A DNA stretch of 64,000 nucleotides from Virgibacillus sp. LDC-1 (GCF_030137545.1 NZ_JARUVL010000005.1:154178-218177), one strand, 5' to 3'. Counted from the first letter of the stretch, positions 27,023 through 36,472 are shown. The notes: generated by a model not told the origin, from the letters alone. Translations and numbers: made by a program.

Positions 27023-28291
27023 ATGTCAAAACGTATCAAGCTATTTATTATACTTTTATTTACACTCTCCTTGCTCATAGCTTTCTCCATAGGACCAAGC
27101 TTGTTTTCCATTTCCTTTACGACCTATGTAAAAGTATTATTCATCTACTTGTTCTTTTCATCTCTATATGCTCACTTGAAAATCGTTGTTAAAAAAGGAA
27201 GAGTCAATGTAGATTACGGCGTATCATACAGTCTTTCAATCGGATTATTTGCAGGACCACTAGGGCTATTTATTTTTGAGACGATTCACCGATTTACTGT
27301 ATATCTATATCGAAAAGCAAAAAACACCGCTGACCCTGATGAGTTTATTCATACCTTCTACAACATTGGTTCATTTACATTAAATCATTCCATTGCCTAT
27401 TTTTTGTTTTTTCAAATATACCCATTGGTATCATCGATCCCATTTGGATTTTGGATCCTTATTATTTTCCTTGTTTTGCTTGTTTCCTTGTTATCTGATG
27501 CATATTTATCCATTATCTTTGCATGGATGGGAGACATGAAAACATTCAAAGATGCCATTAATTTCTTTAAAAGCAGAAGCATACTGGATATGGGGAAACT
27601 CGCTTTCACGAATGGGTTATTGTTTATCTTTCTAAAGGAAAATCAATGGGAAATGCTGATTTGCTTTTTCGTTTTAAATTACTTGGTAAGCCGATCATTT
27701 TTTGAAAAGTCGGAGAGCCTCCAGCATAAAATGGAACGAGATAAATTCGAACAGATGGCTTACACGGATTTTTTAACAGAAGTATATAATCGTGCATTCA
27801 TGGATAAGACGATGGCTGCTTTAAATAACAGCGGAGAAAAGGTCGGAATCATTGTTGCAGATATTGACTTTTTTAAGCAAATTAACGATACGTATAATCA
27901 CGCAGTAGGAGATCGTGTTATTCAACACGTTGCTGCCACAATTCAAGAATGTTTAAGCGACGATGATTATCTTTTTCGAAGTGGTGGTGAAGAGTTCACT
28001 ATCATTTTACGTCATCGTGAATATGAAGCATGTGTAGACCTTGTGGAACAAATGCGAGAAAAAATCGCAGCAACTCCTGCTATAAGTGATATTCAAGAAA
28101 AACAAGTCGAACTAACGATAACTGCCTCCTTTGGTATGTATTTTTATAGAACAAATGAAGTATTTGATATTCATAAAGCATATATTTTTGCAGATCAGTT
28201 ATTACTCCAGTCTAAAAAACGTGGAAGAAATACCACTTCCACCAAAAATGGCATGTCTGATCTTCCACTTTCTATGCGTTTTCATCCTTAA
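27023..28291 (+). CDS. Membrane-bound diguanylate cyclase (GGDEF)
   Basis: 422 residues. Residues 5-225 contain six to seven hydrophobic helices, a membrane sensor of unknown ligand. Residues 245-410 are a GGDEF domain with the active-site signature GGEEF at 321-325 and the nucleotide-binding stretch VADIDFFKQINDTYNHAVGD. All catalytic features are present, so it should make cyclic di-GMP from two GTP. The RxxD inhibitory site expected five residues before GGEEF is missing (LSDDDYLFRS), so product inhibition at that site is unlikely. RBS GAGGGGG upstream. No EAL or HD-GYP partner is nearby. Confidence 0.88.
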   Translation: MSKRIKLFIILLFTLSLLIAFSIGPSLFSISFTTYVKVLFIYLFFSSLYAHLKIVVKKGRVNVDYGVSYSLSIGLFAGPLGLFIFETIHRFTVYLYRKAKNTADPDEFIHTFYNIGSFTLNHSIAYFLFFQIYPLVSSIPFGFWILIIFLVLLVSLLSDAYLSIIFAWMGDMKTFKDAINFFKSRSILDMGKLAFTNGLLFIFLKENQWEMLICFFVLNYLVSRSFFEKSESLQHKMERDKFEQMAYTDFLTEVYNRAFMDKTMAALNNSGEKVGIIVADIDFFKQINDTYNHAVGDRVIQHVAATIQECLSDDDYLFRSGGEEFTIILRHREYEACVDLVEQMREKIAATPAISDIQEKQVELTITASFGMYFYRTNEVFDIHKAYIFADQLLLQSKKRGRNTTSTKNGMSDLPLSMRFHP

Positions 28292-28295
28292 CAAA

Positions 28296-28332
28296 GGGGC
28301 ATCTATTTCTGTTCGCTTGAAATAGATGCCCC
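28296..28332. terminator. Bidirectional terminator between the GGDEF and isochorismatase genes
   Basis: Perfect 14-bp stem GGGGCATCTATTTC (28296-28309) with its complement (28319-28332). It serves two convergent genes; T-runs are short on both sides. Confidence 0.75.
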
Positions 28333-28336
28333 TAAA

Positions 28337-28867
28337 TTAATTGCGATATTTCTCCACGTATTCTTCAAAATCAAGAACTTCTATTGCATCCGACCAATGT
28401 AAAACGGTTCCGACAAAGTCTCGGATATCTAATCCGGACATTTCATACGTATTCCCATCATTCACAGTCCCTGTCGCATCTTCTACAAAGGTAACATCAA
28501 ATCCACGATCATAAGCAGCTATCGCTGTAAACATGCAGCAAAACTCCGTATTAAAGCCAACGATAAATAGGTGCTTCACTTGAAACTGTATCAATAGTTC
28601 TTCAAGCCCTGTTTTAAAAAAAGAGCTAGGAGTCTTTTTTATCACGATGTGATCGGCTGCTTCTTGGATAAAAGGAAGAAGCTCTGACCCTTCTGATTCT
28701 TTGTACAGCGGACTTCTATCGTCATCAACTAAATGACGCATACAAATTATTTGACTACTGTCTCTTTTAAAATCAGTGATGATTGTTTCAATTCGGTCCA
28801 ATTCTTCCCTAAAGTCGTTATGATTCACAATTCCATTTTGAACATCAATGACAAGTAAAGCTTTCAT
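28337..28867 (-). CDS. Isochorismatase-family cysteine hydrolase
   Basis: 176 residues. The family hydrolyses C-N or C-O bonds (nicotinamidase, isochorismatase, N-carbamoylsarcosine amidase). The catalytic triad is visible: D8 (LLVIDVQNG), a lysine at 77 or 78 (IKKTPSSFF) and the nucleophile C110 in GFNTEFCCM. The cis-peptide region before the cysteine fits. Substrate is unknown; the lack of a metal-binding HxH pattern after D8 argues against nicotinamidase. Monocistronic, with convergent terminator downstream. Confidence 0.85.
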   Translation of the reverse strand: MKALLVIDVQNGIVNHNDFREELDRIETIITDFKRDSSQIICMRHLVDDDRSPLYKESEGSELLPFIQEAADHIVIKKTPSSFFKTGLEELLIQFQVKHLFIVGFNTEFCCMFTAIAAYDRGFDVTFVEDATGTVNDGNTYEMSGLDIRDFVGTVLHWSDAIEVLDFEEYVEKYRN

Positions 28868-29019
28868 CTTCCTCCCCCTTTTTTACTTATGATTCTAAAG
28901 TGATCATATCAATAAACACACGCTATGTCATGATGCTCTTATGCACAGCTAGAAAATTCATTTATTGTTTACAAGGATGCTCTATGCGTTTCATTCATTT
29001 AGCTAACTTCTTGCATCGA

Positions 29020-29673
29020 TTACTGTAAGTGTTTTGGTGGGGGTGGAAAATTCTCATTTTGTTCTACCTCTGTAAATAAGCTTGCTTGTTGATTCATTTG
29101 TTGAAAATGCTGATTTAATTGGCTTAACTGCGCATGAAGCTCTGCATAATGGTGGTTCTCTAATCTTTTATTTAATGTTTGTTCGATACGCATCATCGCT
29201 TGCTGAAATTCCTTTTTCGTCACTGGCTGTGCTTCCGATTTCAATGTAAATCCAAGCTGTCCATTTGGCTCCAACGTCGCCCATTGCACATCATTCATGT
29301 TTGTAACTTGATTTTGACGCAAATTCATTTCTAACTGATCGACTGTAAGTCTTACTTTGCGTAGATTTTTCTCATTTAAGCGTCCATCCTCGATTAGTAT
29401 TTTTGATTTTCCTGTTAACAGCTTTTCAAAAACATTTCCTTTTATTTGTGCTAGCTCCATTGCTATTAATGTTAGTACGAGGATGCCCCCAACACCGACG
29501 GTTATCCATATGTTTTTTCCAGCTACAGGCTGTATTAACAGGGAACCAATCCCGACCATAATTACTGTCTGTGGTAGTGTCATTTGAGAAATAGACTTTC
29601 TGCCAGCTAGTCGTAATAAAAATGTACCTGCAAAAACAATTACTATTGCCTTCCATATCCAATCGAAATCCAT
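29020..29673 (-). CDS. YetF/DUF421-family membrane protein
   Basis: 217 residues: three N-terminal membrane helices (to about residue 75) followed by the conserved cytosolic DUF421 domain (KSKILIEDGRLNEKNLRKVR, then EMNLRQNQVTNMNDVQWATL). The last 60 residues are Gln- and His-rich with coiled-coil character and a proline run, longer than in many relatives. Members of this family (YetF, YdfR, YkjA) affect spore germination in Bacillus, as far as known, but the molecular role is unclear. RBS AGGAGAGGAG upstream. Monocistronic. Confidence 0.82.
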   Translation of the reverse strand: MDFDWIWKAIVIVFAGTFLLRLAGRKSISQMTLPQTVIMVGIGSLLIQPVAGKNIWITVGVGGILVLTLIAMELAQIKGNVFEKLLTGKSKILIEDGRLNEKNLRKVRLTVDQLEMNLRQNQVTNMNDVQWATLEPNGQLGFTLKSEAQPVTKKEFQQAMMRIEQTLNKRLENHHYAELHAQLSQLNQHFQQMNQQASLFTEVEQNENFPPPPKHLQ

Positions 29674-29751
29674 ACTACTCCTCTCCTAACATTTCATTTT
29701 AATCTAGTTTTTGTAGGATAGGAATGATTATTCTTCTCGTAAGAATAGGTT

Positions 29752-29789
29752 TCCAAATAAAAGAGAAGCTTCTAAACGAAGCTTCTCTT
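29752..29789 (-). terminator. Terminator after the rlmN-like gene
   Basis: Perfect 11-bp stem AGAGAAGCTTC (29761-29771) with its complement (29777-29787), directly next to the stop codon; the minus-strand tail is TTATTTGG. Confidence 0.75.
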
Positions 29790-30863
29790 TTATCGTGAAA
29801 CGGTTCGATCTTTTTTAATTTGCTTACTACGTAGCTGTCCACAAGCTGCGTCAATATCTGCTCCGTTTTCCCAGCGTACACCACTATTAATTCCATTCTT
29901 TTTTAAGGTTTCATGAAAGGCCGTTATTGCTGTTGTTTCACTTCGTTGGTATTGACTATGTTCATCAACACTGTTATAAGGAATAAGATTTACATAAGCT
30001 AAATGGCGTATGTTATAAAGCAGCTTTGCTAGCTGTACCGCTTCTTCCTTATGATCATTCACATCGCGAAGCATTATATATTCAAACGTAATTCTACGAT
30101 TGGTTTGCTTTAAATAGTAATCAATCGAATCCATCAATTTTTCAATCGGAAATGCCTTGTTTATTTTCATAATACTCGTGCGTAGTTCATTATTCGGTGC
30201 ATGCAAGGAGATCGCTAAATTAACCTGGAGGTTTAAATCAGCAAATTTATATATTTTATGGGCAAGTCCACTTGTTGATACAGTAATATGACGTGCTCCA
30301 ATTGACAAACCTTCCTGATCATTTACGACATGAAGAAAATCGATCAGGTTATTAAAATTATCTAAAGGTTCGCCAATACCCATTACAACGATATGACTAA
30401 CTCTCTCGCCTTTTCCAACATTATCTAAATGCGCTTGCACGTTCATAATCTGTTCTACTATTTCACCAGCAGTTAAATCACGGCTCTTGCTTAACAATCC
30501 ACTTGCACAAAAGGAACAGCCGATATTACAGCCTACCTGCGTAGTAACACATACTGACAATCCATAATGAAATCTCATTAGTACGGTCTCGATTAAGTTA
30601 CCATCTTCTAGCCGAAATAAAAACTTAATCGTACCATCCTTTGATTCCTGCTTAATTTCTTCTTCAAGTGTAAAAAGCGAAAAATGCGCTTCTAATAATG
30701 CAATACATTGCTTATTGACATTCTTCATATCAGAAAATTGCTTGACCCGCTTTTTATAAAGCCAATCCCACACTTGTCGAGCGCGAAACTTTTGTTGTCC
30801 TCTTTCCATAAGCCAGTCTGTTAATTGTTCATATGTCATTCCATAAATGGATGTTTTTTTCAT
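29790..30863 (-). CDS. RlmN-type radical SAM methyltransferase (23S rRNA/tRNA C2-adenine), possible second copy
   Basis: 357 residues. The cluster-binding motif CNIGCSFC holds the 4Fe-4[13 protein letters not shown] and the methyl-carrying C-terminal cysteine in DIDAACGQL complete the RlmN/Cfr pattern. The QVGC-x-IGC-x-FCAS context and [11 protein letters not shown] match RlmN (A2503, C2 methylation) rather than Cfr (C8). In Bacillus the housekeeping rlmN usually sits in the rsmB-prpC-prkC cluster; this one stands alone, so the genome may have two copies, which only the full genome can show. Start at the ATG 30863 with GAGG upstream. Confidence is high for family, moderate for target. Confidence 0.85.
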   Translation of the reverse strand: MKKTSIYGMTYEQLTDWLMERGQQKFRARQVWDWLYKKRVKQFSDMKNVNKQCIALLEAHFSLFTLEEEIKQESKDGTIKFLFRLEDGNLIETVLMRFHYGLSVCVTTQVGCNIGCSFCASGLLSKSRDLTAGEIVEQIMNVQAHLDNVGKGERVSHIVVMGIGEPLDNFNNLIDFLHVVNDQEGLSIGARHITVSTSGLAHKIYKFADLNLQVNLAISLHAPNNELRTSIMKINKAFPIEKLMDSIDYYLKQTNRRITFEYIMLRDVNDHKEEAVQLAKLLYNIRHLAYVNLIPYNSVDEHSQYQRSETTAITAFHETLKKNGINSGVRWENGADIDAACGQLRSKQIKKDRTVSR

Positions 30864-31042
30864 CAAAATTCCTCTTTTCCAGTAAATACGTTTGTTGCAA
30901 CATAATTTGGGATAAATCTTTACCTACCTATACTACTGAAAATCATGAATGGACGCAAACTTTTTTCTAATATTGCTTAAGCGAAAAAATGGTAAAACAG
31001 GAATAAGAAGCGTATCCTTTTTATACAAGGAGGTTTTGTAGA

Positions 31043-32050
31043 ATGAATTCACTCATCTCTTCAAATGCAAAACGCTGGAAAGAGATTCCGTTATCTATTC
31101 TAGATTTAGTTCCTGTGCTTGAAGGCAGTGATGCTCGTACTTCCTTCCAAAATAGTGTTGATCTAGCACAGCATGCTGAAAACTGGGGCTATAATCGCTT
31201 TTGGGTTGCAGAACATCATAATAATCCTGGCATCGCTAGTTCCGCCACCTCTGTCGTCATCGGACATATTGCAGGCGCTACGAACACTATCCGTGTAGGA
31301 TCAGGAGGTGTCATGCTTCCGAATCATGCAGCACTTATTATCGCTGAACAGTTCGGAACCCTCGATTCCCTTTATCCTGGGAGGATTGATCTTGGGCTCG
31401 GCCGAGCACCTGGAACAGATCAGCTAACAGCCTATGCACTCCGTAGAACATTAAACCAAAAAGCAGAGGATTTTCCGTTACAGGTGGAAGAATTAGAGGC
31501 GTACTTTAATGGTTCATCCCGTATCCGCTCTGTACCTGGAGAGGGTGCAAGCATCCCAATCTGGTTGCTAGGTTCCAGTGGATTTAGTGCACAGTTAGCT
31601 GCCTACAAAGGGCTCCCATTTTCATTCGCAAGTCATTTTGCACCAGATAATACACTCACAGCTATTCAATTATACCGCGATAACTTTCAACCATCTGACG
31701 TATTAAAGGAGCCTTATGTGATGCTTGGCGTAAGCGTCATCGCTGCCGATACCGACGAGGAAGCAGAAAGAATTGCTAGCTCGCAAAAACAAGCATTGCT
31801 TAGCTTACGTAGTGGAATGCCAACAAAGCTTCAGCCCCCAGTTGACAATTTCGAATCATTACAAGGATTTGGAATGAATGCAGGAAGCGAAATTACAGCC
31901 TCTATTATTGGTAGTCCTACTACAACAAGGGAGAAACTAGAAGAACTTATCCTAAAAACCGGTGCCAATGAGCTAATTATCACAGGACAAATTTACAGTC
32001 ACGAAGCACGGCTTCACTCCTATGAAATCATTGCAAATATGATGGGATAA
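31043..32050 (+). CDS. LLM-class flavin-dependent monooxygenase (luciferase-like)
   Basis: 335 residues of the bacterial-luciferase fold, group of YhbW/YceB-like proteins: [15 protein letters not shown] at the start, [20 protein letters not shown] (flavin/active-site histidines), [15 protein letters not shown]. It should use reduced FMN supplied by a separate reductase to oxidise an unknown substrate. RBS AAGGAGG eight bases upstream. Monocistronic, convergent with the exporter pair. Confidence 0.87.
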   Translation: MNSLISSNAKRWKEIPLSILDLVPVLEGSDARTSFQNSVDLAQHAENWGYNRFWVAEHHNNPGIASSATSVVIGHIAGATNTIRVGSGGVMLPNHAALIIAEQFGTLDSLYPGRIDLGLGRAPGTDQLTAYALRRTLNQKAEDFPLQVEELEAYFNGSSRIRSVPGEGASIPIWLLGSSGFSAQLAAYKGLPFSFASHFAPDNTLTAIQLYRDNFQPSDVLKEPYVMLGVSVIAADTDEEAERIASSQKQALLSLRSGMPTKLQPPVDNFESLQGFGMNAGSEITASIIGSPTTTREKLEELILKTGANELIITGQIYSHEARLHSYEIIANMMG

Positions 32051-32067
32051 TAAAGAGATACTTAAAT

Positions 32068-32100
32068 ATATCCCGACCTCTTTCATTGAGGCTGGGATAT
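32068..32100. terminator. Terminator between the LLM oxidoreductase and the exporter genes
   Basis: ATATCCC (32068-32074) pairs with GGGATAT (32094-32100); an inner CCTC/GAGG adds to the stem. Short T-run on the plus side. Confidence 0.6.
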
Positions 32101-32104
32101 TCTA

Positions 32105-32419
32105 TTAAGATAATGCCTTTAAGCCCGTAACACCAAAGATGATTGCAAGTAAGCTCACGATTCGCCCCAAGCTTTTTGATTCACCGAAAAACAACATGTT
32201 TAAAATAACTGCACCTGCCGTTCCGACTCCAGTCCAAACCGCATAGGCAACACTAACAGGTAAATATGCAAATGATGCATAAATAAAGGCAAAAGAAGCA
32301 CCAAGGCCCCCAATATAAATAATGCCATTTTTAATGGTCCGATTTTTACTAAATAAGTTCAATCCCCAAACACCAATTAATTCATTAATAGCTGCCAAAA
32401 AAACGTATAACCAACCCAT
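32105..32419 (-). CDS. Small multidrug resistance (SMR) exporter subunit 2
   Basis: 104 residues, four membrane helices. The essential proton/substrate glutamate is E13 (AAINELIG) in helix 1, and VAYAVWTGVGTAGAV is the SMR helix-3 signature. It starts in a TAATG overlap with the stop of the first SMR gene, so the two are translated together; paired SMR proteins (YkkCD, YvdRS type) insert in opposite orientations and work as heterodimers. The TetR gene upstream mirrors the B. subtilis yvdT-yvdS-yvdR layout. Confidence 0.87.
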   Translation of the reverse strand: MGWLYVFLAAINELIGVWGLNLFSKNRTIKNGIIYIGGLGASFAFIYASFAYLPVSVAYAVWTGVGTAGAVILNMLFFGESKSLGRIVSLLAIIFGVTGLKALS

Positions 32420-32757
32420 TATTGTGCAGCTCCTTCCACTTGTTTATCATCTGCTAGCTTCAACCCAACTACTCCACTAACTATGAGAAAAATAAAAAAG
32501 ATTTTACCAAAGCTAATTTGTTCATCAAATAAGAAAAGGTCCATCAGGAATGTTCCAACTGTTCCTGCACCTGCAAAGATTGCGTACACTGTTCCTGTTG
32601 GCAAATACTCGCATGCTTTCGCTAGAAAATGAAGATCGAGTAAAATAAAGGCAACAATAAATACCCATTGCCACCATTCTGTGGCAGTATTAAACCCAAA
32701 AATCCAAACAAGCTCTGCTAAGCTCGTTAATACAACATACATCCAAGCTTTTTTCAT
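32419..32757 (-). CDS. Small multidrug resistance (SMR) exporter subunit 1
   Basis: 112 residues, four membrane helices, with glutamate E15 in TSLAELVWIFG and the helix-3 signature TVYAIFAGAGTVGTF. Partner of the following SMR gene. RBS AAGGAG upstream of the ATG. No ykkC/guanidine riboswitch blocks were seen in the 95-base leader; instead a TetR-type palindrome lies there, so drug-like inducers sensed by TetR are more likely than guanidine. Confidence 0.88.
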   Translation of the reverse strand: MKKAWMYVVLTSLAELVWIFGFNTATEWWQWVFIVAFILLDLHFLAKACEYLPTGTVYAIFAGAGTVGTFLMDLFLFDEQISFGKIFFIFLIVSGVVGLKLADDKQVEGAAQ

Positions 32758-32777
32758 TTTAATACTCCTTCACAATA

Positions 32778-32798
32778 AATGACTGACATTCAGTCATT
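32778..32798. promoter_or_regulatory. TetR-regulator operator before the exporter pair
   Basis: Inverted repeat with arms AATGACTGA and TCAGTCATT around CAT, 21 bases upstream of the first SMR start. The left arm is identical to that of the site before the TetR gene. Confidence 0.8.
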
Positions 32799-32852
32799 GT
32801 TCCTTTTAAATATACTTTTTTATATCAATTATCAATATGCATACGGTCTTTG

Positions 32853-33431
32853 TTATGCTGTAACACCTAAGGCGTGTAGAGCAAAATCGAGCACCACTTG
32901 TTTCTTTTGTGCAACCCGCTTACCGTCCTCTTGCGAATATAAAAAGGTTTGTTCGGCAGCTGATTCAATTAATCCAATTAGTAAAACCGCTGTTTGCTCT
33001 GGATTAATGTTGCTACGAATAACTCCTTCTTGCTTCGCCGCTGCTAGCAGCTCACTCATCCATGAATAATATGGTGCATAAATTGCTTCCCATTCTTGTA
33101 AATACGCCGTAGAAGCAAGTCCCGCATAAATAAGTGCAAAGATTTCACGGTACTTTTCTGTAACCGAAAATGCCACATCAATCACCTGCTTTAATTTCGG
33201 TAAAAAATGCGTTTCCTGCTGTACCGTTTCCTTGATTTCTGCTAGCATTTTTTCAACCATTATTTCCGCTATCGATGGCATTACCGCAAGCTTTGATGAA
33301 AAGTAAATATAATATGTTCCTTGAGCAATACCTGCACGCTTCACAATATCGGATACCTTCGTCTTTTCAATTCCTTTCTCACAAAACACATCCATTGCAG
33401 CATGTATAATTCGTTGTTTTTTATTTTCCAT
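32853..33431 (-). CDS. TetR/AcrR-family repressor of the exporter pair
   Basis: 192 residues: N-terminal TetR helix-turn-helix (TKVSDIVKRAGIAQGTYYIY) and a helical ligand-binding part with YvdT/QacR-like character. The ATG at 33431 has GGGAGG five bases upstream. The same 21-bp inverted repeat is found just before this gene and before the SMR pair, so it should repress both and be released by a drug-like ligand. Confidence 0.9.
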   Translation of the reverse strand: MENKKQRIIHAAMDVFCEKGIEKTKVSDIVKRAGIAQGTYYIYFSSKLAVMPSIAEIMVEKMLAEIKETVQQETHFLPKLKQVIDVAFSVTEKYREIFALIYAGLASTAYLQEWEAIYAPYYSWMSELLAAAKQEGVIRSNINPEQTAVLLIGLIESAAEQTFLYSQEDGKRVAQKKQVVLDFALHALGVTA

Positions 33432-33445
33432 AATTCCTCCCAGAT

Positions 33446-33466
33446 AATGACTGATTGTCATTCATT
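33446..33466. promoter_or_regulatory. TetR-regulator operator before its own gene
   Basis: Arms AATGACTGA and TCATTCATT around TTG, 15 bases before the TetR start. One base of the right arm differs from the downstream operator, so binding is probably weaker here. Confidence 0.7.
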
Positions 33467-33499
33467 ATATCGCTTTTTAAAGAAGAGAGCAACCTTTTG

Positions 33500-33543
33500 T
33501 AATTGAAAAGAAGAACCAACTAACAGCTTTGTGTTGATCCTTC
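33500..33543 (-). terminator. Terminator of wrbA
   Basis: Minus-strand 11-bp stem with two G-U pairs (33510-33520 with 33533-33543), followed by TTTTC. Confidence 0.65.
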
Positions 33544-33572
33544 TCTTCCCTTAATCTTTCTATTGAAATATA

Positions 33573-34175
33573 TTATGCATTAATTTTAGTTGCAATATCA
33601 ATGGTGCGTTTTGCTTGATGCTTTACTGCTTCTTCCACATTTTCCACCATATTTCCATCCTGATCCACCGTTACACTTGTTCCGTATGGGTTTCCTCCTG
33701 CTGCAAAAGCAACAGCATCCGTATATCCAGGAGCTGCAATTACTGCACCCCAATGCATCATAGATGTATAAAGTGATAGAATGGTTGCTTCTTGACCACC
33801 ATGTGCATTACCTGCAGAAGCCATTCCACTAACTACTTTGTTTACTGTTTTTCCTGTTGACCATAGGCCACCTTGCATATCAAGGAACTGCTTCATTTGT
33901 GATGGAAGGTTTCCAAATCGGGTTGGCACGCTGAATATAATCGCATCTGCCCATTCTAAATCTGCTGAAGTTGCTTCAGGAACGTCTTTTGTTGCTTCTA
34001 CATGCGCTTTCCATGCTGAGTTAGACGCTATTGCTTCTGCTGGCGCAAGTTCTGGCACCTTTACTAATCTAACTTCCGCTCCTGCATCTTTTCCAGCTTC
34101 TTCAGCCCACTTTGCCAATTGATAGTTCGTGCCTGTTGAGCTATAGTAGATAATTGCTAATTTTACCTTTGACAT
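33573..34175 (-). CDS. wrbA: NAD(P)H:quinone oxidoreductase, WrbA type
   Basis: 200 residues, flavodoxin-like fold. FMN phosphate loop YYSSTGTNYQLA at the N-terminus, PTRFGNLPSQMKQFLD, and GGQEATILSLYTSMMHWG are the WrbA signatures. It reduces quinones by two electrons and so avoids semiquinone radicals; cytosolic. The ATG at 34175 has AAGGAGA nine bases upstream. Monocistronic. The 34176-34482 stretch upstream shows no further feature beyond a short hairpin near 34408-34425. Confidence 0.9.
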   Translation of the reverse strand: MSKVKLAIIYYSSTGTNYQLAKWAEEAGKDAGAEVRLVKVPELAPAEAIASNSAWKAHVEATKDVPEATSADLEWADAIIFSVPTRFGNLPSQMKQFLDMQGGLWSTGKTVNKVVSGMASAGNAHGGQEATILSLYTSMMHWGAVIAAPGYTDAVAFAAGGNPYGTSVTVDQDGNMVENVEEAVKHQAKRTIDIATKINA

Positions 34176-34482
34176 TAAAATCTCTCCTTTTATTTTTCTA
34201 ATCATGAGGCAATATTTTATTCCTTTTACAGCATTCCCTATTCTGAAATAAAAAATATTGTCATGTTATATTTCAAAGTAATCTTTGTTCAGATCATCTT
34301 TCCTTAGTGATTATAAACAATTTAATTACTTTATGTAAGTATAATATCTCATCCTATTACTTATGTCAAGTAAGTTAGTTATAAAAAGTAATTAGTTATC
34401 TAAAAACCGAGGACAAATGCGTCCCTGGCTTAATCAAATTCTGACTCTATTTAAAAATTCAACATTTTCTACTTAAAAGTGA

Positions 34483-35082
34483 CTATTTCAACCACCCTTT
34501 TTCTCTCATTTTCGAAACCGCTTCAATTCGATTACTAACCTCTAATTTATCTAATATTACCGAAACATAATTACGGACTGTCCCTGTTGTTATAAAAAGT
34601 TTTTTGGAAATATCCTTCGTGCTTTTCCCTTGTGCAATAAGCTTTAAGACTTGCGCCTCTCTTTCCGTTAGCGGGTTTGCATCCTCAAACGCTAAATCAA
34701 TTAGCTCTGGTGCGTAAACCTTTCTTCCATCCATAATTACACGGATAGAATTAGCCAATTCTTCACTTGGACTATCCTTAAGCAGGTATCCGTGGACATT
34801 CGCTTGTCGTGCTCGTTCAAAATAACCAGCCCGGGCAAAGGTTGTTAAGATGATGACCCTACAAGAATGATCCTTCAGTTCTTGCGCTGCATCCAACCCA
34901 CTTTTGACAGGCATTTCAATATCCATGATACAAATATCTGGCTGCAGCTCTTCTACAAGCTTAAGAACTTCTCCACCGTCCTTCGCCTTTCCTACGACAG
35001 CCATATCTTCCTCCAAGTTTAACAAGGAGCCTAGCGCTCCAAGCAGCAATTGCTGGTCCTCAGCAATAACGATTCGAATCAT
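34483..35082 (-). CDS. desR: Response regulator DesR
   Basis: 199 residues: receiver domain with the phospho-accepting D54 (CIMDIEMP) and switch threonine (VIILTTFARAG), then a LuxR/NarL helix-turn-helix (LTEREAQVLKLIAQGKST, GTVRNYVSVIL). D54 is at the same position as in DesR of B. subtilis. Partner kinase DesK lies just upstream and the desaturase gene before that, the known des-desK-desR order. Phosphorylated DesR activates des when membranes become too ordered. ATG at 35082 with AGGTGGGG upstream; 34 bases separate it from desK. Confidence 0.92.
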   Translation of the reverse strand: MIRIVIAEDQQLLLGALGSLLNLEEDMAVVGKAKDGGEVLKLVEELQPDICIMDIEMPVKSGLDAAQELKDHSCRVIILTTFARAGYFERARQANVHGYLLKDSPSEELANSIRVIMDGRKVYAPELIDLAFEDANPLTEREAQVLKLIAQGKSTKDISKKLFITTGTVRNYVSVILDKLEVSNRIEAVSKMREKGWLK

Positions 35083-35116
35083 CTTAATCCCCACCTTTCT
35101 TGCTTCTTTCATTTAT

Positions 35117-36235
35117 TTAAAGCCCGCTTTTTGCTTTTGGCACTTTAATTAAAACCGTCATCCCATTTGTTGAAACAATTTCAAGGCTCCCATTTACAAA
35201 TTCCAACCGTTCTCGGATTCCCCGAAGGCCGTTGCCACTATATAAATCAGGCTGCCCTTTCGTTCCTACTCCGTTATCCTTAATTTTCACACATAGTTCC
35301 CCTGCTGTTTGCTCCACATGAATTTCACATTGTGTCGCTTGACTATGCTTCACGATATTCGTTATAGATTCTTTTAAACACATGCTAACTACATTTTCTA
35401 CAAGCAATGGCGTATTAGTAAGATCCGTGTTCCCTACGAGCTTCAAATCGATGCGTGCTGCCTTGAGCATTTGTCGTACACGAATTACTTCATCGGATAA
35501 TTTAGCGTTTTTCATATTAGACACCATCTCACGTACTTCCTTTAATGCCGTTCTTGCTGTTTTATGTATATCTGTTATTTCCATTTTAGCTGCTTGTGGA
35601 TCACGTATTACTAACTTTCCTGCCAAATCGCTTTTTAAACCGATGAGGGATAGTTTCTGTCCAAGTGTATCATGAAGATCTCGAGCGATGCGCTCTCTTT
35701 CCTCAATCACCATCAACTCAGCTATTTTCTTATTCGCATCCTCTAACTGGCCTTCTAACTGCTCTCTTTTATTTTTCGTATACAAATTAACTGGCAATAG
35801 GATGACCCCTATAATCGTAATAATGATAAAAGGAAACTGCGAAAAATACATCTGACTCTGGATAAAAAAACCTAGGGTAACTGCCGTAATCGTCGTTACA
35901 AGGTGAACTACATAAAGGGTTATAAAACCATTCTTACTTTGTATATTGCCGATATAAAAAGCGAGAAATAGTGAAAAATAGACATACCCAAAATAAAGGA
36001 TCATGCCTAAACTCAAAACCATTTCTACTCCTACGGAAGCATAAACCGTCCAGCCTTGTTTAATGAATGCTAACCGATATGCAACAAAAAACAAGACAAT
36101 CATAATAACCCCTAGAATTATTTCAGATGACGTAGATGATCGGATAATAAAATAAAATGGAAGTATACAAAAGGCAATCCATGCATATAAACTTAACCCC
36201 GTATTTTTCGGGAAAATATGAAACCAATTTTTCAT
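35117..36235 (-). CDS. desK: Membrane-order/temperature sensor histidine kinase DesK
   Basis: 372 residues: four to five membrane helices (to about 150), a cytosolic coiled coil, HisKA_3 dimerisation domain with phospho-acceptor H188 in ARDLHDTLGQKLSL, and an HATPase domain (NIVKHSQATQ, DNGVGTKG, GNGLRGIRERLEF). H188 matches the numbering of B. subtilis DesK. It senses bilayer thickness and order and sets the phosphorylation state of DesR. RBS AGAGGAG upstream. A 237-base gap separates it from des, without a clear terminator, so des and desKR may be partly co-transcribed. Confidence 0.93.
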   Translation of the reverse strand: MKNWFHIFPKNTGLSLYAWIAFCILPFYFIIRSSTSSEIILGVIMIVLFFVAYRLAFIKQGWTVYASVGVEMVLSLGMILYFGYVYFSLFLAFYIGNIQSKNGFITLYVVHLVTTITAVTLGFFIQSQMYFSQFPFIIITIIGVILLPVNLYTKNKREQLEGQLEDANKKIAELMVIEERERIARDLHDTLGQKLSLIGLKSDLAGKLVIRDPQAAKMEITDIHKTARTALKEVREMVSNMKNAKLSDEVIRVRQMLKAARIDLKLVGNTDLTNTPLLVENVVSMCLKESITNIVKHSQATQCEIHVEQTAGELCVKIKDNGVGTKGQPDLYSGNGLRGIRERLEFVNGSLEIVSTNGMTVLIKVPKAKSGL

Positions 36236-36472
36236 CAGAAGTCTCCTCTGTAAAAGCGTAATTTAAGTATACCAAAAATGATTGCAATTATTTATTCTTA
36301 TCGACCTTAGCGATAAATACGTTATCACAGGTTACATCAATAAAAATAAAGACCACCTATTTGTCCGAGTCCTCGCATCTAAAAAGATGCAATAGAACCT
36401 CTAACATCGTTATAGGCAGCCTTTATAAAGTGGTGACGTATTTCTCATACATCACATGATATACACAGCCTC

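Noticed and set aside
29790..30863. Cfr antibiotic-resistance methyltransferase
   Set aside because: The motif context ([24 protein letters not shown]) follows RlmN, not Cfr.
36236..36472. Possible terminator or riboswitch between des and desK
   Set aside because: Only a short GCATC/GATGC hairpin without T-run; not enough to call.
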